DNA from: a virus
Strand: one strand, 5' to 3'
Length of the DNA stretch: 64,000 nt
IMG/VR virus record: IMGVR_UViG_3300030380_006811
Span: 55,076 to 119,075 of that record
A model generated the notes under the pieces. The model did no database searches. It worked only from the letters and a program-made list of their open reading frames with translations, and had not been told where the DNA came from. A program made the translations under genes and the position numbers. Numbering within the stretch: position 1 is the first letter of the stretch; every line of letters starts with the position of its first letter. Of this stretch, positions 7,757 through 16,086 are shown one piece after another.

Positions 7757-7980
7757 ATTTACAAGTGTATAAATTTTTAAAATCTGAAGCTGAAGCTGAT
7801 AAAAATAAAGCTTTAGCAAGTATAGAATTACTAACTAACCATCCAGCGGGAATAGGTGATCATTCAACTAAAGACTATTGGGATAATTGCACTGAAGCAT
7901 TAAAATTATTATCTTCTGCAGATGAAAGGTTAGAAATTTTAGAAAAATATTTTCAAATTAAAGATCAAGTTAATGGGTGA
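7753..7980 (+). CDS. Unrecognised 75-residue helical protein
   Basis: Overlaps gp62 by 4 bases (ATGA) and the following gene by 8. Predicted helical, with KSEAEADKNKALASIELL and ALKLLSSADERLEIL segments separated by a Gly/His/Asp-rich turn (HPAGIGDHSTKDYWDN). Family and function unknown; position puts it in the replication operon. Confidence 0.6.
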   Translation: MNLQVYKFLKSEAEADKNKALASIELLTNHPAGIGDHSTKDYWDNCTEALKLLSSADERLEILEKYFQIKDQVNG

Positions 7981-8443
7981 TAGTGTAAGTAAGTACTATG
8001 AATTAGTTAGTGAAGAAGAATTTGATAAATTAGTTGAAAATGATAAAGCTGATTTGGGAGCATCTTTAGAAAAACAAGCTAAGCATACTAATTGGGAAGA
8101 AGAATATATGGATGTTATAACTCACTTTGAAAAGGAATACCCAGAATTATCATCTGAATTTAAATTAATCCAAAAAGAAATGTATGATATGTTTGCTCGC
8201 AAACATATGGATTATGGTTTAAATAATATTGCTTTAGGTGGTGATTTAACTAATGCGGAAGATAAAAAATTTTCACTTACTGGTTTAGCAATTAGATTAA
8301 CTGATAAAATTAGTAGATTAAAAAACCTCCTTATTAACGGCAAAAATTTTGTTGAAGGTGAAGGAATGGAAGATACGTTTATTGATATAGCCAATTATGG
8401 AATAATTGGATTGTTAGTAGGACGTGACAAATGGAAAAAATAA
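7973..8443 (+). CDS. DUF1599-like protein (nucleotide-modification-associated domain)
   Basis: 156 residues. The C-terminal two thirds carry KHMDYGLNNI, then SLTGLAIRLTDKISRLKNLL and EDTFIDIANYGIIGLLV. The spaced DYG, RLTDKxSRL and EDTxxDIANY motifs resemble DUF1599, which I recall as a nucleotide-modification-associated domain and which looks like an all-helical MazG-type fold. The conserved acidic residues could bind a metal-nucleotide substrate, but I cannot name a reaction. It lies between clamp-loader genes and a DNA-repair-type nuclease, consistent with a role in nucleotide or DNA metabolism. Confidence 0.6.
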   Translation: MGDSVSKYYELVSEEEFDKLVENDKADLGASLEKQAKHTNWEEEYMDVITHFEKEYPELSSEFKLIQKEMYDMFARKHMDYGLNNIALGGDLTNAEDKKFSLTGLAIRLTDKISRLKNLLINGKNFVEGEGMEDTFIDIANYGIIGLLVGRDKWKK

Positions 8444-8446
8444 ATT

Positions 8447-9415
8447 TTGGCTAGAAAAATACCTAGAATAGTTAGGGAAATTAGAAATAATCCACCCCAA
8501 GAGATTAATTTTGCTTATCAAAAAAATGTCTCTTATTCGCAAATGTCTATATTTCGTAGTTGTCCCCATCGTTGGAAATTACAATATAAAGATAAAATTA
8601 GGGTATTTACATCTTCAATTCATACTGTATTTGGGACAGCCATCCATGAGGTATTACAACATTATTTAGATATAATGTTTGATACTAGTGCTGCTAATGC
8701 CGATAGAATTGATTTAGAAGAATTATTCCAAGAAAAATTTATTGGCGAATACCAAAACCAATATAAAAGAAATAATAATCAACATTTTTCATCTGCTGAA
8801 GAAATGAGGGAATTTTTTGAAGATGGAGTTGGGATCCTAAATTGGTTTAAAAAGAAAAGATCTAGATATTTTTCAAGAAGAGGTTATCATTTAGTAGGAT
8901 GTGAGTTACCTATAATAATTTCTCCAAATAAAATGTATAACAACATAAAATACACAGGGTATCTAGATGTTGTATTATATCATGAACCAACTCAGACATT
9001 CAAGATAATCGACATTAAAACCAGTACTAAGGGGTGGAATGCTAGAGATAAGAAAAATGAAGATAAACAATATCAATTACTTTTATATAAACAATTTTTT
9101 AGTGAACAATATGGGGTTCCATTAAATAATATTGATATTGAATTTTTTATTGTAAAAAGAAAAGTATTAGATTGGGATGATGAAAATATTATGTCTCCCC
9201 ATCAAGCTTATAGAGTACAAACATTTGCCCCACCTAGTGGGAAAATTAAACTAGGAAGAGCTAAAAGAGCAATTACTAACTTTATAAACGAATGTTTTAA
9301 TGTAAATGGGGATATTAAAGACATAGAATATCCAAAATCAGTTTCAAAATGGAATTGTATGTTTTGTCCTTTTAAAGAAGATAAAGAAACTTGTGGAGAA
9401 GGTATAATTTACTAA
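8447..9415 (+). CDS. PD-(D/E)XK nuclease with iron-sulphur cysteines (Cas4/RecB-like)
   Basis: 322 residues from a TTG start three bases after the previous stop; no earlier ATG fits. Nuclease motifs: a conserved His in GTAIHEVLQHYL (His67), GYLD (Asp174), the D-I-K triad IIDIKTS (Asp189, Lys191) and QYQLLLYKQ. Four cysteines placed as in Cas4/AddB-type enzymes (Cys39 in FRSCPHRW; Cys304, Cys307 and Cys316 near the end) could bind a 4Fe-4S cluster. Such enzymes resect DNA ends in recombination-dependent replication, or degrade host DNA. The sequence alone does not distinguish a phage repair exonuclease from a Cas4-like role; no CRISPR array is present. Confidence 0.82.
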   Translation: MARKIPRIVREIRNNPPQEINFAYQKNVSYSQMSIFRSCPHRWKLQYKDKIRVFTSSIHTVFGTAIHEVLQHYLDIMFDTSAANADRIDLEELFQEKFIGEYQNQYKRNNNQHFSSAEEMREFFEDGVGILNWFKKKRSRYFSRRGYHLVGCELPIIISPNKMYNNIKYTGYLDVVLYHEPTQTFKIIDIKTSTKGWNARDKKNEDKQYQLLLYKQFFSEQYGVPLNNIDIEFFIVKRKVLDWDDENIMSPHQAYRVQTFAPPSGKIKLGRAKRAITNFINECFNVNGDIKDIEYPKSVSKWNCMFCPFKEDKETCGEGIIY

Positions 9416-9461
9416 ACTCCTAATATATGTATATAAAAATAATGTTATTAAAATAAAGATT

Positions 9462-9662
9462 ATGAGTATAAAAAAAGACATGACACTTACAAGTGTTAAA
9501 GTTAAAAGCGATCTATTTGAGAATTTTAAGATTGAGTGTGTGAAACGGAAATTTTCTTTTCAAAAACTTGCCGATCGGGCTTTGTTTTTGTATCTTACTG
9601 ATGAAGATTTTCGTAAACAAATTACTAATCAAATAAATCTCGATATAGAAAATGGACAATAA
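9462..9662 (+). CDS. Small ribbon-helix-helix-like protein
   Basis: 66 residues. LTSVKVKSDLFENFKIECVKR (an N-terminal strand, then a helix) followed by SFQKLADRALFLYL resembles the ribbon-helix-helix DNA-binding fold, in which the strand reads the major groove. It lies after the nuclease gene and overlaps the first glycosyltransferase by 11 bases, so it may regulate the glycan island; this is inferred from position. No recognisable promoter is seen in the 46 bases before it. Confidence 0.6.
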   Translation: MSIKKDMTLTSVKVKSDLFENFKIECVKRKFSFQKLADRALFLYLTDEDFRKQITNQINLDIENGQ

Positions 9663-11103
9663 AAATTTTGACTATATACCCAAAGATAAAAGAAAAAAAA
9701 TTCTTTTAATTTGTGATGATATTAGAGTACATTCTGGTGTTGCTACTGTAGCAAAAGAAATAGTTACTTATACTGCAAATCACTTTAATTGGGCTCAAAT
9801 AGCTGGAGCTATTAAACATCCAGATAATGGTAAAATTTTGGACCTATCAGATGATACTAATAAAATAGCAAATATTAAAGATTCATATGTAAAGATATAC
9901 CCAGTTGATGGTTATGGAAATGAAATGATTCTTAGAGAAATAATAGGAGTTGAAAAACCCGATGCTATAATGTTATTTACGGATCCAAGATATTTTACTC
10001 ATATATGGAGAATGGAGGCAGAAATAAGGAAAATTTGCCCTATTATTTATTTAAATATTTGGGATGATTATCCTGCTCCTATGTATAATAGTCCTTTTTA
10101 TGAAGCATGTGATTTATTATTAGGGATATCTAAACAAACTGTAAATATTAATAAATTAGTATTACAAGGAAAAGAATCAAATAAGTTATTTAAATATCTT
10201 CCTCATGGTAAAAATGAAAATCTTTTTTACCCCTTAAATGAAAAAGAAAAATCTAGTAAAGAGTTTACTGATTTTAAAACTTCAATTTTTAAGAATATCG
10301 ATCCTAAATTTGTAGCATTTTTCAATTCAAGAAATATTAGAAGGAAACAAATACCAGATACATTATTAGCTTTTAGAGAATTTTTATATTCTTTACCTAA
10401 GGAAGAAGCTAAAAAGTGTTTTTTAATTTTACATACTGAAATTGTAACTGATCATGGTACTAATTTAGATAGAGTAAAAGAATATTTATTTGATGAGCAT
10501 TTCCCTGATCAAATTATTTTTAGTACTAGCAAATTAGATGAAAAACACTTAAATTATTTATATAATATAACAGATGTTCAGATGTTGTTAACTTCAAATG
10601 AAGGTTGGGGTTTAACTATTACTGAAGCTATATTAGCGGGTACTCCTATTATTGCAAATACAACAGGAGGAATGCAGGATCAAATGAGATTTATAGATAA
10701 TAAAGGTAAATGGTTTACTCCTGATGCTGATATACCTTCTAATCATAGGGGCACTTATAAAAATCATGGTGAATGGGCATTTCCTGTTTATCCAACTTCA
10801 AGATCAATTCAAGGGTCCCCTCCAACACCCTACATTTATGATGATAGATGTAAGTGGGAAGATGCTTTTGAACGTTTAAAGGAATGCTATAAGTTAGGTA
10901 GGGAAGAATTGAAACAAAGAGGTTTAAAGGGCCGTGAATGGGCTATTAGTAATGAAGCAGGATTTACATCAACACATCAAGCCAATAGATTTGTACAAGG
11001 AGTAAATGAATTGTTTAGCACTTGGAAGCCAAGAGAAAAATATGAATTAGTTAGTGCTAATGAGTATAAAGGTAAATTTTTAAATCATAAAGTTATATAT
11101 TAA
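9652..11103 (+). CDS. Glycosyltransferase, GT4-like
   Basis: 483 residues, the first large gene of the glycan island. An N-terminal Rossmann part (KKILLICDDIRVHSGVATVA) and a C-terminal half with TSNEGWGLTITEAILAGTP (about residues 314-332) show the E-x7-E pattern of retaining GT-B enzymes. These transfer sugars from nucleotide donors to glycans or proteins. There is no membrane span or signal peptide, so it should act in the cytoplasm. It overlaps the next glycosyltransferase by one base. Donor and acceptor cannot be read from sequence. Confidence 0.8.
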   Translation: MDNKNFDYIPKDKRKKILLICDDIRVHSGVATVAKEIVTYTANHFNWAQIAGAIKHPDNGKILDLSDDTNKIANIKDSYVKIYPVDGYGNEMILREIIGVEKPDAIMLFTDPRYFTHIWRMEAEIRKICPIIYLNIWDDYPAPMYNSPFYEACDLLLGISKQTVNINKLVLQGKESNKLFKYLPHGKNENLFYPLNEKEKSSKEFTDFKTSIFKNIDPKFVAFFNSRNIRRKQIPDTLLAFREFLYSLPKEEAKKCFLILHTEIVTDHGTNLDRVKEYLFDEHFPDQIIFSTSKLDEKHLNYLYNITDVQMLLTSNEGWGLTITEAILAGTPIIANTTGGMQDQMRFIDNKGKWFTPDADIPSNHRGTYKNHGEWAFPVYPTSRSIQGSPPTPYIYDDRCKWEDAFERLKECYKLGREELKQRGLKGREWAISNEAGFTSTHQANRFVQGVNELFSTWKPREKYELVSANEYKGKFLNHKVIY

Positions 11104-12374
11104 TGAATAAACCAGTTTTTGTAATAAGTTGTCCGTTTGACACCTATAGTGGGTATGGGGCAAGATCAAGAGATATAGTTAAAGCTATTATTGAATTAGA
11201 TGAGTATGATGTAAAATTACTACCACAAAGATGGGGATCCACTTCATGGGGATTTTGTAATGATCATTCTGAATGGGAATTTTTGTATAACCATCAAATT
11301 AAACAAATAACTTCTCAACCCGATGTTTGGATGCAAATAACTATTCCCAATGAGTTTAGTCCTGTAGGCAAATATAATATTGGTTGTACTGCAGGCATAG
11401 AAGCAAACGCCTGCAAACCAGAATGGATTGAAGGTTTAAATAGAATGGATATGAATTGGGTATCTTCTAATTTTGCAAAAGATACATTTGAAAATATGAA
11501 TTTTGAGAAGAAGGATAAAAGAACAAACCAAACTGTAAATGTAGTTAAAGTTGAAAAACCTATACATGTTGTTTTTGAAGGTGTAGATTTAAATGTATAC
11601 AAACCATTAAAAAATTCAGAATTAAAAACTTTTGATTTTAGTGATATTAAAGAAGATTTTTGTTTCCTATTTGTGGGACATTGGATGAATGGGGGCATTG
11701 GACATGATAGAAAAAATGTTGGAGCTTTAGTAAAACTTTTTTATGAAAGTTTCAAAAACAAAAAGAAAAAACCAGCATTAATTTTAAAATCATCAACTGG
11801 AGTAGCTGGGTATGTAAGTAGAGAAGAAATACTAGATAGAATAAAACATATCCGAAAAACTATGGATACTAAAAATTTACCTAACATTTATATACTAAAT
11901 GGAGAATTTGATGATTCAGAAATTAATGAATTATATAACCACCCTAAAGTTAAATGTATGGTAAGTTTAACTAAAGGTGAAGGATTTGGTAGACCATTAT
12001 TAGAATTTACTACAACAGGTAAACCAGTTATAGCTTCTGGTTGGTCGGGTCATGTTGATTTTCTAAAAGAACATTCAACACTATTGCCCGGAGGATTAGA
12101 AAATGTTCATCAAAGTGCTGCTAATAACTGGTTAATTAAAGAAGCTCAATGGTTTAAACCTGATATGTCAGTAGCAGTAAACGTATTTAGGGAATATTTT
12201 AAAAAACCTAAAGGTTTAAATGAAAAAGGAAAAAAACAAAAGTACTATACTAAAAAGAACTTTAGTTGGGATGAAATGAAAAAAGTAGTTAATAAACTTT
12301 TAACAGATAATCTTCCTAAATTTGCTAAACAAGTTGAACTAAAATTACCAACTTTAAACTTACCTAAATTATGA
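11103..12374 (+). CDS. Glycosyltransferase, GT4-like (second copy type)
   Basis: 423 residues. SCPFDTYSGYGARSRDIV at the N-terminus and TKGEGFGRPLLEFTTTGKP near residues 288-306 give the GT-B donor-site pattern. It differs clearly from the preceding protein, so it is a second specificity rather than a recent tandem duplicate. Cytoplasmic by lack of any signal or membrane segment. It overlaps the next gene by 4 bases (ATGA) and belongs to the same operon. Confidence 0.78.
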   Translation: MNKPVFVISCPFDTYSGYGARSRDIVKAIIELDEYDVKLLPQRWGSTSWGFCNDHSEWEFLYNHQIKQITSQPDVWMQITIPNEFSPVGKYNIGCTAGIEANACKPEWIEGLNRMDMNWVSSNFAKDTFENMNFEKKDKRTNQTVNVVKVEKPIHVVFEGVDLNVYKPLKNSELKTFDFSDIKEDFCFLFVGHWMNGGIGHDRKNVGALVKLFYESFKNKKKKPALILKSSTGVAGYVSREEILDRIKHIRKTMDTKNLPNIYILNGEFDDSEINELYNHPKVKCMVSLTKGEGFGRPLLEFTTTGKPVIASGWSGHVDFLKEHSTLLPGGLENVHQSAANNWLIKEAQWFKPDMSVAVNVFREYFKKPKGLNEKGKKQKYYTKKNFSWDEMKKVVNKLLTDNLPKFAKQVELKLPTLNLPKL

Positions 12375-12814
12375 AATACGATGCCCTAAAGGAATGCACT
12401 AGATGTGGATCAGATGCTTGTTACACCCAGGAAGTAACTAAAGATATTTCTATTGAAATGTGTTATGGGTGTGGATTTCAAAGTAATAGCGTAATTAAAA
12501 AAGGAAATGATTTTTTTAATGAACAATTTGAAACACTCCCTGAATTGTATAAGGAACTAATGGATGAAGAAGAAGATACAGGTAAAATATGGATGCCCAC
12601 TATTATCAATTTAAAAGATAAAGGCATGGTGTTTGCAGATGGAACTGGAAGGGATAATTGGAAATGGGCTGCAGTTAAAGTAGCTAAAGTACTAAAAGAA
12701 GAAAAAGAGAAATTTAAAGGCCAAAAATATAAACCTGATATGTCAACTATAAAACACTACTCAGAACGTGAGTTTATAGAAGCACTTTCGTATATTGGTG
12801 TTTTACCTGAATAA
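12371..12814 (+). CDS. Zinc-ribbon-like protein of unknown function
   Basis: 147 residues. CTRCGSDAC near residues 9-17 and CYGCG near 31-35 form a four-cysteine ribbon at the N-terminus. The rest contains a YKELMDEEED segment and a VFADGTGRDNWKWAAVKV strand-helix part. Small zinc-ribbon proteins of this type occur in marine T4-like phages; function is unknown to me. It sits between glycosyltransferases in an operon with 4-base overlaps, so its role may be tied to that island or simply to its transcription unit. Confidence 0.55.
   Translation: MKYDALKECTRCGSDACYTQEVTKDISIEMCYGCGFQSNSVIKKGNDFFNEQFETLPELYKELMDEEEDTGKIWMPTIINLKDKGMVFADGTGRDNWKWAAVKVAKVLKEEKEKFKGQKYKPDMSTIKHYSEREFIEALSYIGVLPE
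12768..12799 (+). promoter_or_regulatory. Candidate internal phage promoter inside the zinc-ribbon gene
   Basis: GTG at 12768-12770, exactly 20 bases, TATATTGGT at 12791-12799 preceded by TTTCG. It matches the bipartite class in spacing and in the CG before the -7 box but lies in coding sequence. It would drive the GT2 gene at 12816 and those after it. Confidence 0.35.
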
Positions 12815-12815
12815 T

Positions 12816-13439
12816 ATGAAAATAAGTTATGCTATTACAGTTTGTAATGAATTTGTAGAAATTCAAAATTTAGTTTCATTCCTTCTTAAATATAAAAGAA
12901 GCAAAGATGAAATAGTAATTTTATATGATTCCAAAAATGGTGATGAGGGGGTTGAAGAATTTTTAAGATCTCATTCTGTAAATAATGATTTTATTTGGTA
13001 TGAAGGAGATTTTAATAACCATTTTGCTGATTGGAAAAACCATCTAACGTCTTTATGTAATGGTGATTATATTTTTCAAATAGATGCTGATGAAATTCCT
13101 CACCAAACATTAATTGAAAATCTACCAGTAATTTTAGAAGGTAATCCTGATAATGAAGTTTATTTAATTCCTAGAGTTAACACAGTAGAGGGTTTAACAC
13201 AAGATCATATTAATAAATGGAGATGGAATGTTAATGAAAAAGGATGGGTAAATTGGCCTGATTATCAATGGAGACTTTGGAAAAATAAACCAGAAATAAA
13301 ATGGATAAATAAAGTTCATGAAAGATTAGAAGGGTATAAAACGTATGCTCATATTCCTCAAGTAGAAAGGCTAGCTTTATATCATCCAAAAGAAATAGAA
13401 AGACAAGAAAAACAAAACGAATATTACAATACATTATGA
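12816..13439 (+). CDS. Glycosyltransferase family 2-like
   Basis: 207 residues from the ATG at 12816, right after the previous stop. MKISYAITVCNEF at the N-terminus and the metal-binding DAD in FQIDADEIP (about residues 88-96) mark a GT-A fold, inverting GT2-type enzyme. The Trp-rich C-terminal part ending in NKVHERLEGYK is typical of short GT2 proteins related to LPS core enzymes. Cytoplasmic. The end overlaps the dehydrogenase gene by 4 bases. Confidence 0.8.
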   Translation: MKISYAITVCNEFVEIQNLVSFLLKYKRSKDEIVILYDSKNGDEGVEEFLRSHSVNNDFIWYEGDFNNHFADWKNHLTSLCNGDYIFQIDADEIPHQTLIENLPVILEGNPDNEVYLIPRVNTVEGLTQDHINKWRWNVNEKGWVNWPDYQWRLWKNKPEIKWINKVHERLEGYKTYAHIPQVERLALYHPKEIERQEKQNEYYNTL

Positions 13440-14263
13440 TAGGGATTATAGGACAAGGGTTTGTAGGTAATGCTATATATCAAAAATTTAAAAACTTTTT
13501 TGATGTAAAAACGTATGATTTAAAAGTAAAATTATGTAATTCAACATTTGAGGAAGTTGCCAGACAAGATATTATATTTGTTTGTTTACCAACACCAATG
13601 GATAAAGATGGAAGTTGCCATATAGGTTTAGTAGAACAAACACTTCATAATATATCAGTTGCTAAATCACCAAATTTATTTAGAACAGTAGTAATTAAAT
13701 CAACAATCCCTCCAGGTACAACAAAAAAACTAAACGTTAAATATCCAAATCTACATATAGCATTTAATCCTGAATTTTTAACTGAAGCAAATGCAGTATT
13801 AGATTTTGAAAACCAAAACAGAGTTATCTTGGGAGGACATAGAGAAGCAACCACTAAACTCAGAAGAATATACTCAAAAGTATTTCCCACAGCTCATATT
13901 ATTAAAACATCTTCTACCCATGCTGAAATGGTAAAATACTTAACAAATGCTTTTTTAGCTACTAAAGTATCATTTGCAAATGAAATGTATCAAATATGTG
14001 AAGGATTAGGTGTTGACTATGATAAAGTTATAGAATATGCTATGTTAGATGACAGACTAGGAAATACTCATTGGAACGTCCCAGGACCAGATGGAGATTT
14101 TGGATATGGAGGACATTGTTTTCCTAAAGATATTAAAGCATTAATTAAAGTAGCAGAATCTTTATCTGTTCATCCTACTGTATTAATATCAACTAATACA
14201 AAGAATAATGAAGTTAGGGTTAATAAAGATTGGGAAAATATGAAGGGAAGAGCAGTAATATAA
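13436..14263 (+). CDS. UDP-sugar 6-dehydrogenase, short form
   Basis: 275 residues. Nucleotide fold GIIGQGFVG (Gly6, Gly8, Gly11), VCLPTPMDKDG, the STIPPGTT turn, FNPEFLTEANA, and the catalytic cysteine in GGHCFPKD (Cys228). These are the hallmarks of UDP-glucose or UDP-ManNAc dehydrogenases, which oxidise the sugar C6 alcohol to a carboxylate in two NAD-dependent steps. The usual C-terminal UDP-binding domain (about 100 residues) is missing: the protein stops about 47 residues after the catalytic cysteine. Either the substrate is held differently or another protein completes the site. An epimerase follows 10 bases later. Confidence 0.82.
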   Translation: MIGIIGQGFVGNAIYQKFKNFFDVKTYDLKVKLCNSTFEEVARQDIIFVCLPTPMDKDGSCHIGLVEQTLHNISVAKSPNLFRTVVIKSTIPPGTTKKLNVKYPNLHIAFNPEFLTEANAVLDFENQNRVILGGHREATTKLRRIYSKVFPTAHIIKTSSTHAEMVKYLTNAFLATKVSFANEMYQICEGLGVDYDKVIEYAMLDDRLGNTHWNVPGPDGDFGYGGHCFPKDIKALIKVAESLSVHPTVLISTNTKNNEVRVNKDWENMKGRAVI

Positions 14264-14273
14264 TTATAAAGGA

Positions 14274-15317
14274 ATGAAAAATACAGTATTAATAACAGGT
14301 GTAGCAGGTTTACTAGGTAGTCGCTTAGCTGATTGGATAATTCAAAACCAACCAAATACAACAGTAATTGGTGTTGATGATTTAAGTGGAGGCTTTGAAG
14401 AAAATATCCACCCAGATGTTAAATTTTGGCAAATGGATTTAGTTAACCACCCAATTGAAAACATATTTGAAGCACATAAAATTGACTATGTATATCATTT
14501 TGCGGCATATGCTGCTGAAGGGTTATCGCCTTTTATACGTGGATACAATTATGATAACAACTTAAAAGCAACAGCACGCCTAGTTAATGAATGTATAAAA
14601 CATGACGTTAAAAGATTGATTTTTACGTCTACTTTAGCTGTATATGGTCATGGTTATGGTGGTATATTTGATGAAAAACAACAACAAGCACCAATTGATC
14701 CTTATGGGGTAGCAAAATATGCTTGCGAAATGGATATTCAAATTGCAGGTGAACAACATGGTTTAGATTGGTGTATAATTAGACCTCATAATGTTTATGG
14801 TATTAAACAGAATATCTGGGACAAATACAGAAATGTACTTGGTATCTGGATGTTCCAGTATTTAAATGGTATGGATATAACCATATTTGGTGATGGTGAA
14901 CAAACAAGAGCATTTAGTTATATAGATGATTCATTAGAACCATTATGGAATGCTGCTGTTAAACCTGAGGCAAGTAAGGAAATTATCAATTTAGGTGGAA
15001 TAAAAAGTTATCCTATAAATGTGGCAGCTGAGACGTTAGTTGAAGTATTACAGGAAGAAGAAGGTATAAGTGATTTTGAAATCCCAATTTTATATCTAGA
15101 AGGTAGACATGAAGTAAAACATTCAATCCCTACATGGCAAAAATCAATTGATATATTAGGATTTGAACATAAAACTGATCTAAAAGAAGGATTAAGACAA
15201 ATGTGGAATTGGGCTAAAAAACAACCTATGAGAGATAGATTTGTTTGGCCTAGTTATGAATTAGAAAAAGGTATATATAGTTTTTGGAAAAATGAAACTA
15301 AAAAAATTAATAAATAA
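14274..15317 (+). CDS. NAD-dependent nucleotide-sugar epimerase/dehydratase (extended SDR)
   Basis: 347 residues. The TGVAGLLGSR glycine motif (Gly9, Gly12, Gly15), the acidic residue pair in GVDDL, catalytic Ser/Thr in TSTLAVYG and YGVAK (Tyr144, Lys148) are all present. Family members include UDP-glucose 4-epimerase, UDP-glucuronate epimerase and decarboxylase. Placed directly after a dehydrogenase, it may act on the UDP-uronate product. The last 26 bases overlap the next gene. Confidence 0.85.
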   Translation: MKNTVLITGVAGLLGSRLADWIIQNQPNTTVIGVDDLSGGFEENIHPDVKFWQMDLVNHPIENIFEAHKIDYVYHFAAYAAEGLSPFIRGYNYDNNLKATARLVNECIKHDVKRLIFTSTLAVYGHGYGGIFDEKQQQAPIDPYGVAKYACEMDIQIAGEQHGLDWCIIRPHNVYGIKQNIWDKYRNVLGIWMFQYLNGMDITIFGDGEQTRAFSYIDDSLEPLWNAAVKPEASKEIINLGGIKSYPINVAAETLVEVLQEEEGISDFEIPILYLEGRHEVKHSIPTWQKSIDILGFEHKTDLKEGLRQMWNWAKKQPMRDRFVWPSYELEKGIYSFWKNETKKINK

Positions 15318-16086
15318 AAGTTATTATTGTTCTATAGGTTATATAAGTAGTGAAGATGATCTCCCACTCCTAGAAAGATATATATTACATAATTTACCTG
15401 TCCTTAAAGAGTTTAAACAACATATAATAGTTACTAATTACTCAGGTGACTATAAAACTCAAAATTCTGAATTATGGGTGAAATATTTCCCTAATTGTAT
15501 ATTAATAGACTTAGAAAAAAATAGAGGTCATTCATTTGGGATAGCAGATCAAGAAAATACTATAATTGATTATTGCCACAAAAACAATATTAAATGGATC
15601 TGTAAGTCGGCACATGATGTAATTTTTACTAAAGAAATATTAAATACTAAAATTGATAAAGATAATGATTTTTATTATATGAATGGTATTGGTTATGGAG
15701 GAATGGAAAAATATAATTTTGATTTAGATAAAGTTGAAAAAAATGATTTTTACCCCCAGACAAATTTTTATTTTTTAAATACAAGTAAAATAGATTATCT
15801 TTATGATAAAAAATATGTAGATGAAACTTATGATTATATCCAAGATATAGAAGATTATAACGGAAAAGTTTGGCATTATATTGAAGGGTGGTCATGTGAG
15901 GATTTTTTAAAAAAATGTATTATTAGGAATAATTTATCTAAATATCACTTGATCCCAAATGAAAAATATCGTATATTATTAGAAACAGTAAAAACAGAAA
16001 AGATTATAGACTCCAGCCATAAAAATATTATGATAGAAGGAATATGCCACTATCAAAATGCTAATGAACCAGTTTTAGTTATATGA
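15292..16086 (+). CDS. Glycosyltransferase-like protein
   Basis: 264 residues. SYYCSIGYISSEDDLPLLER at the start, a HIIVTNYSGD strand, a NRGHSFGIADQENTIIDY segment and KWICKSAHDV resemble phage GT-A proteins, but no clear DxD is visible; the SAHD position might take its place. Its location between the epimerase and a glycosyltransferase-methyltransferase fusion supports a sugar-transfer role. It overlaps neighbours by 26 and 4 bases. Confidence 0.55.
   Translation: MKLKKLINKSYYCSIGYISSEDDLPLLERYILHNLPVLKEFKQHIIVTNYSGDYKTQNSELWVKYFPNCILIDLEKNRGHSFGIADQENTIIDYCHKNNIKWICKSAHDVIFTKEILNTKIDKDNDFYYMNGIGYGGMEKYNFDLDKVEKNDFYPQTNFYFLNTSKIDYLYDKKYVDETYDYIQDIEDYNGKVWHYIEGWSCEDFLKKCIIRNNLSKYHLIPNEKYRILLETVKTEKIIDSSHKNIMIEGICHYQNANEPVLVI
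15949..15980 (+). promoter_or_regulatory. Candidate internal phage promoter
   Basis: TTG at 15949-15951, exactly 20 bases, TATATTATT at 15972-15980 preceded by CG. It lies inside the coding sequence about 100 bases before the fusion gene at 16083. Same class as the intergenic sites; in coding sequence the case is weaker. Confidence 0.3.

Noticed and set aside
8447-9415. Cas4 of a phage CRISPR system
   Set aside because: Although the nuclease has Cas4-like cysteines, no repeat-spacer array, Cas1 or Cas2 is in the window; a replication or repair exonuclease is more likely.
12795-12815. Upstream GTG start for the GT2 gene
   Set aside because: It would overlap the previous gene, while an ATG at 12816 lies directly after its stop and begins with the family's conserved strand.
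12768-15980. Treating the coding-region promoter matches as firm promoters
   Set aside because: The match in spacing is exact, but AT-rich coding DNA yields such words by chance; I list them only with low confidence.
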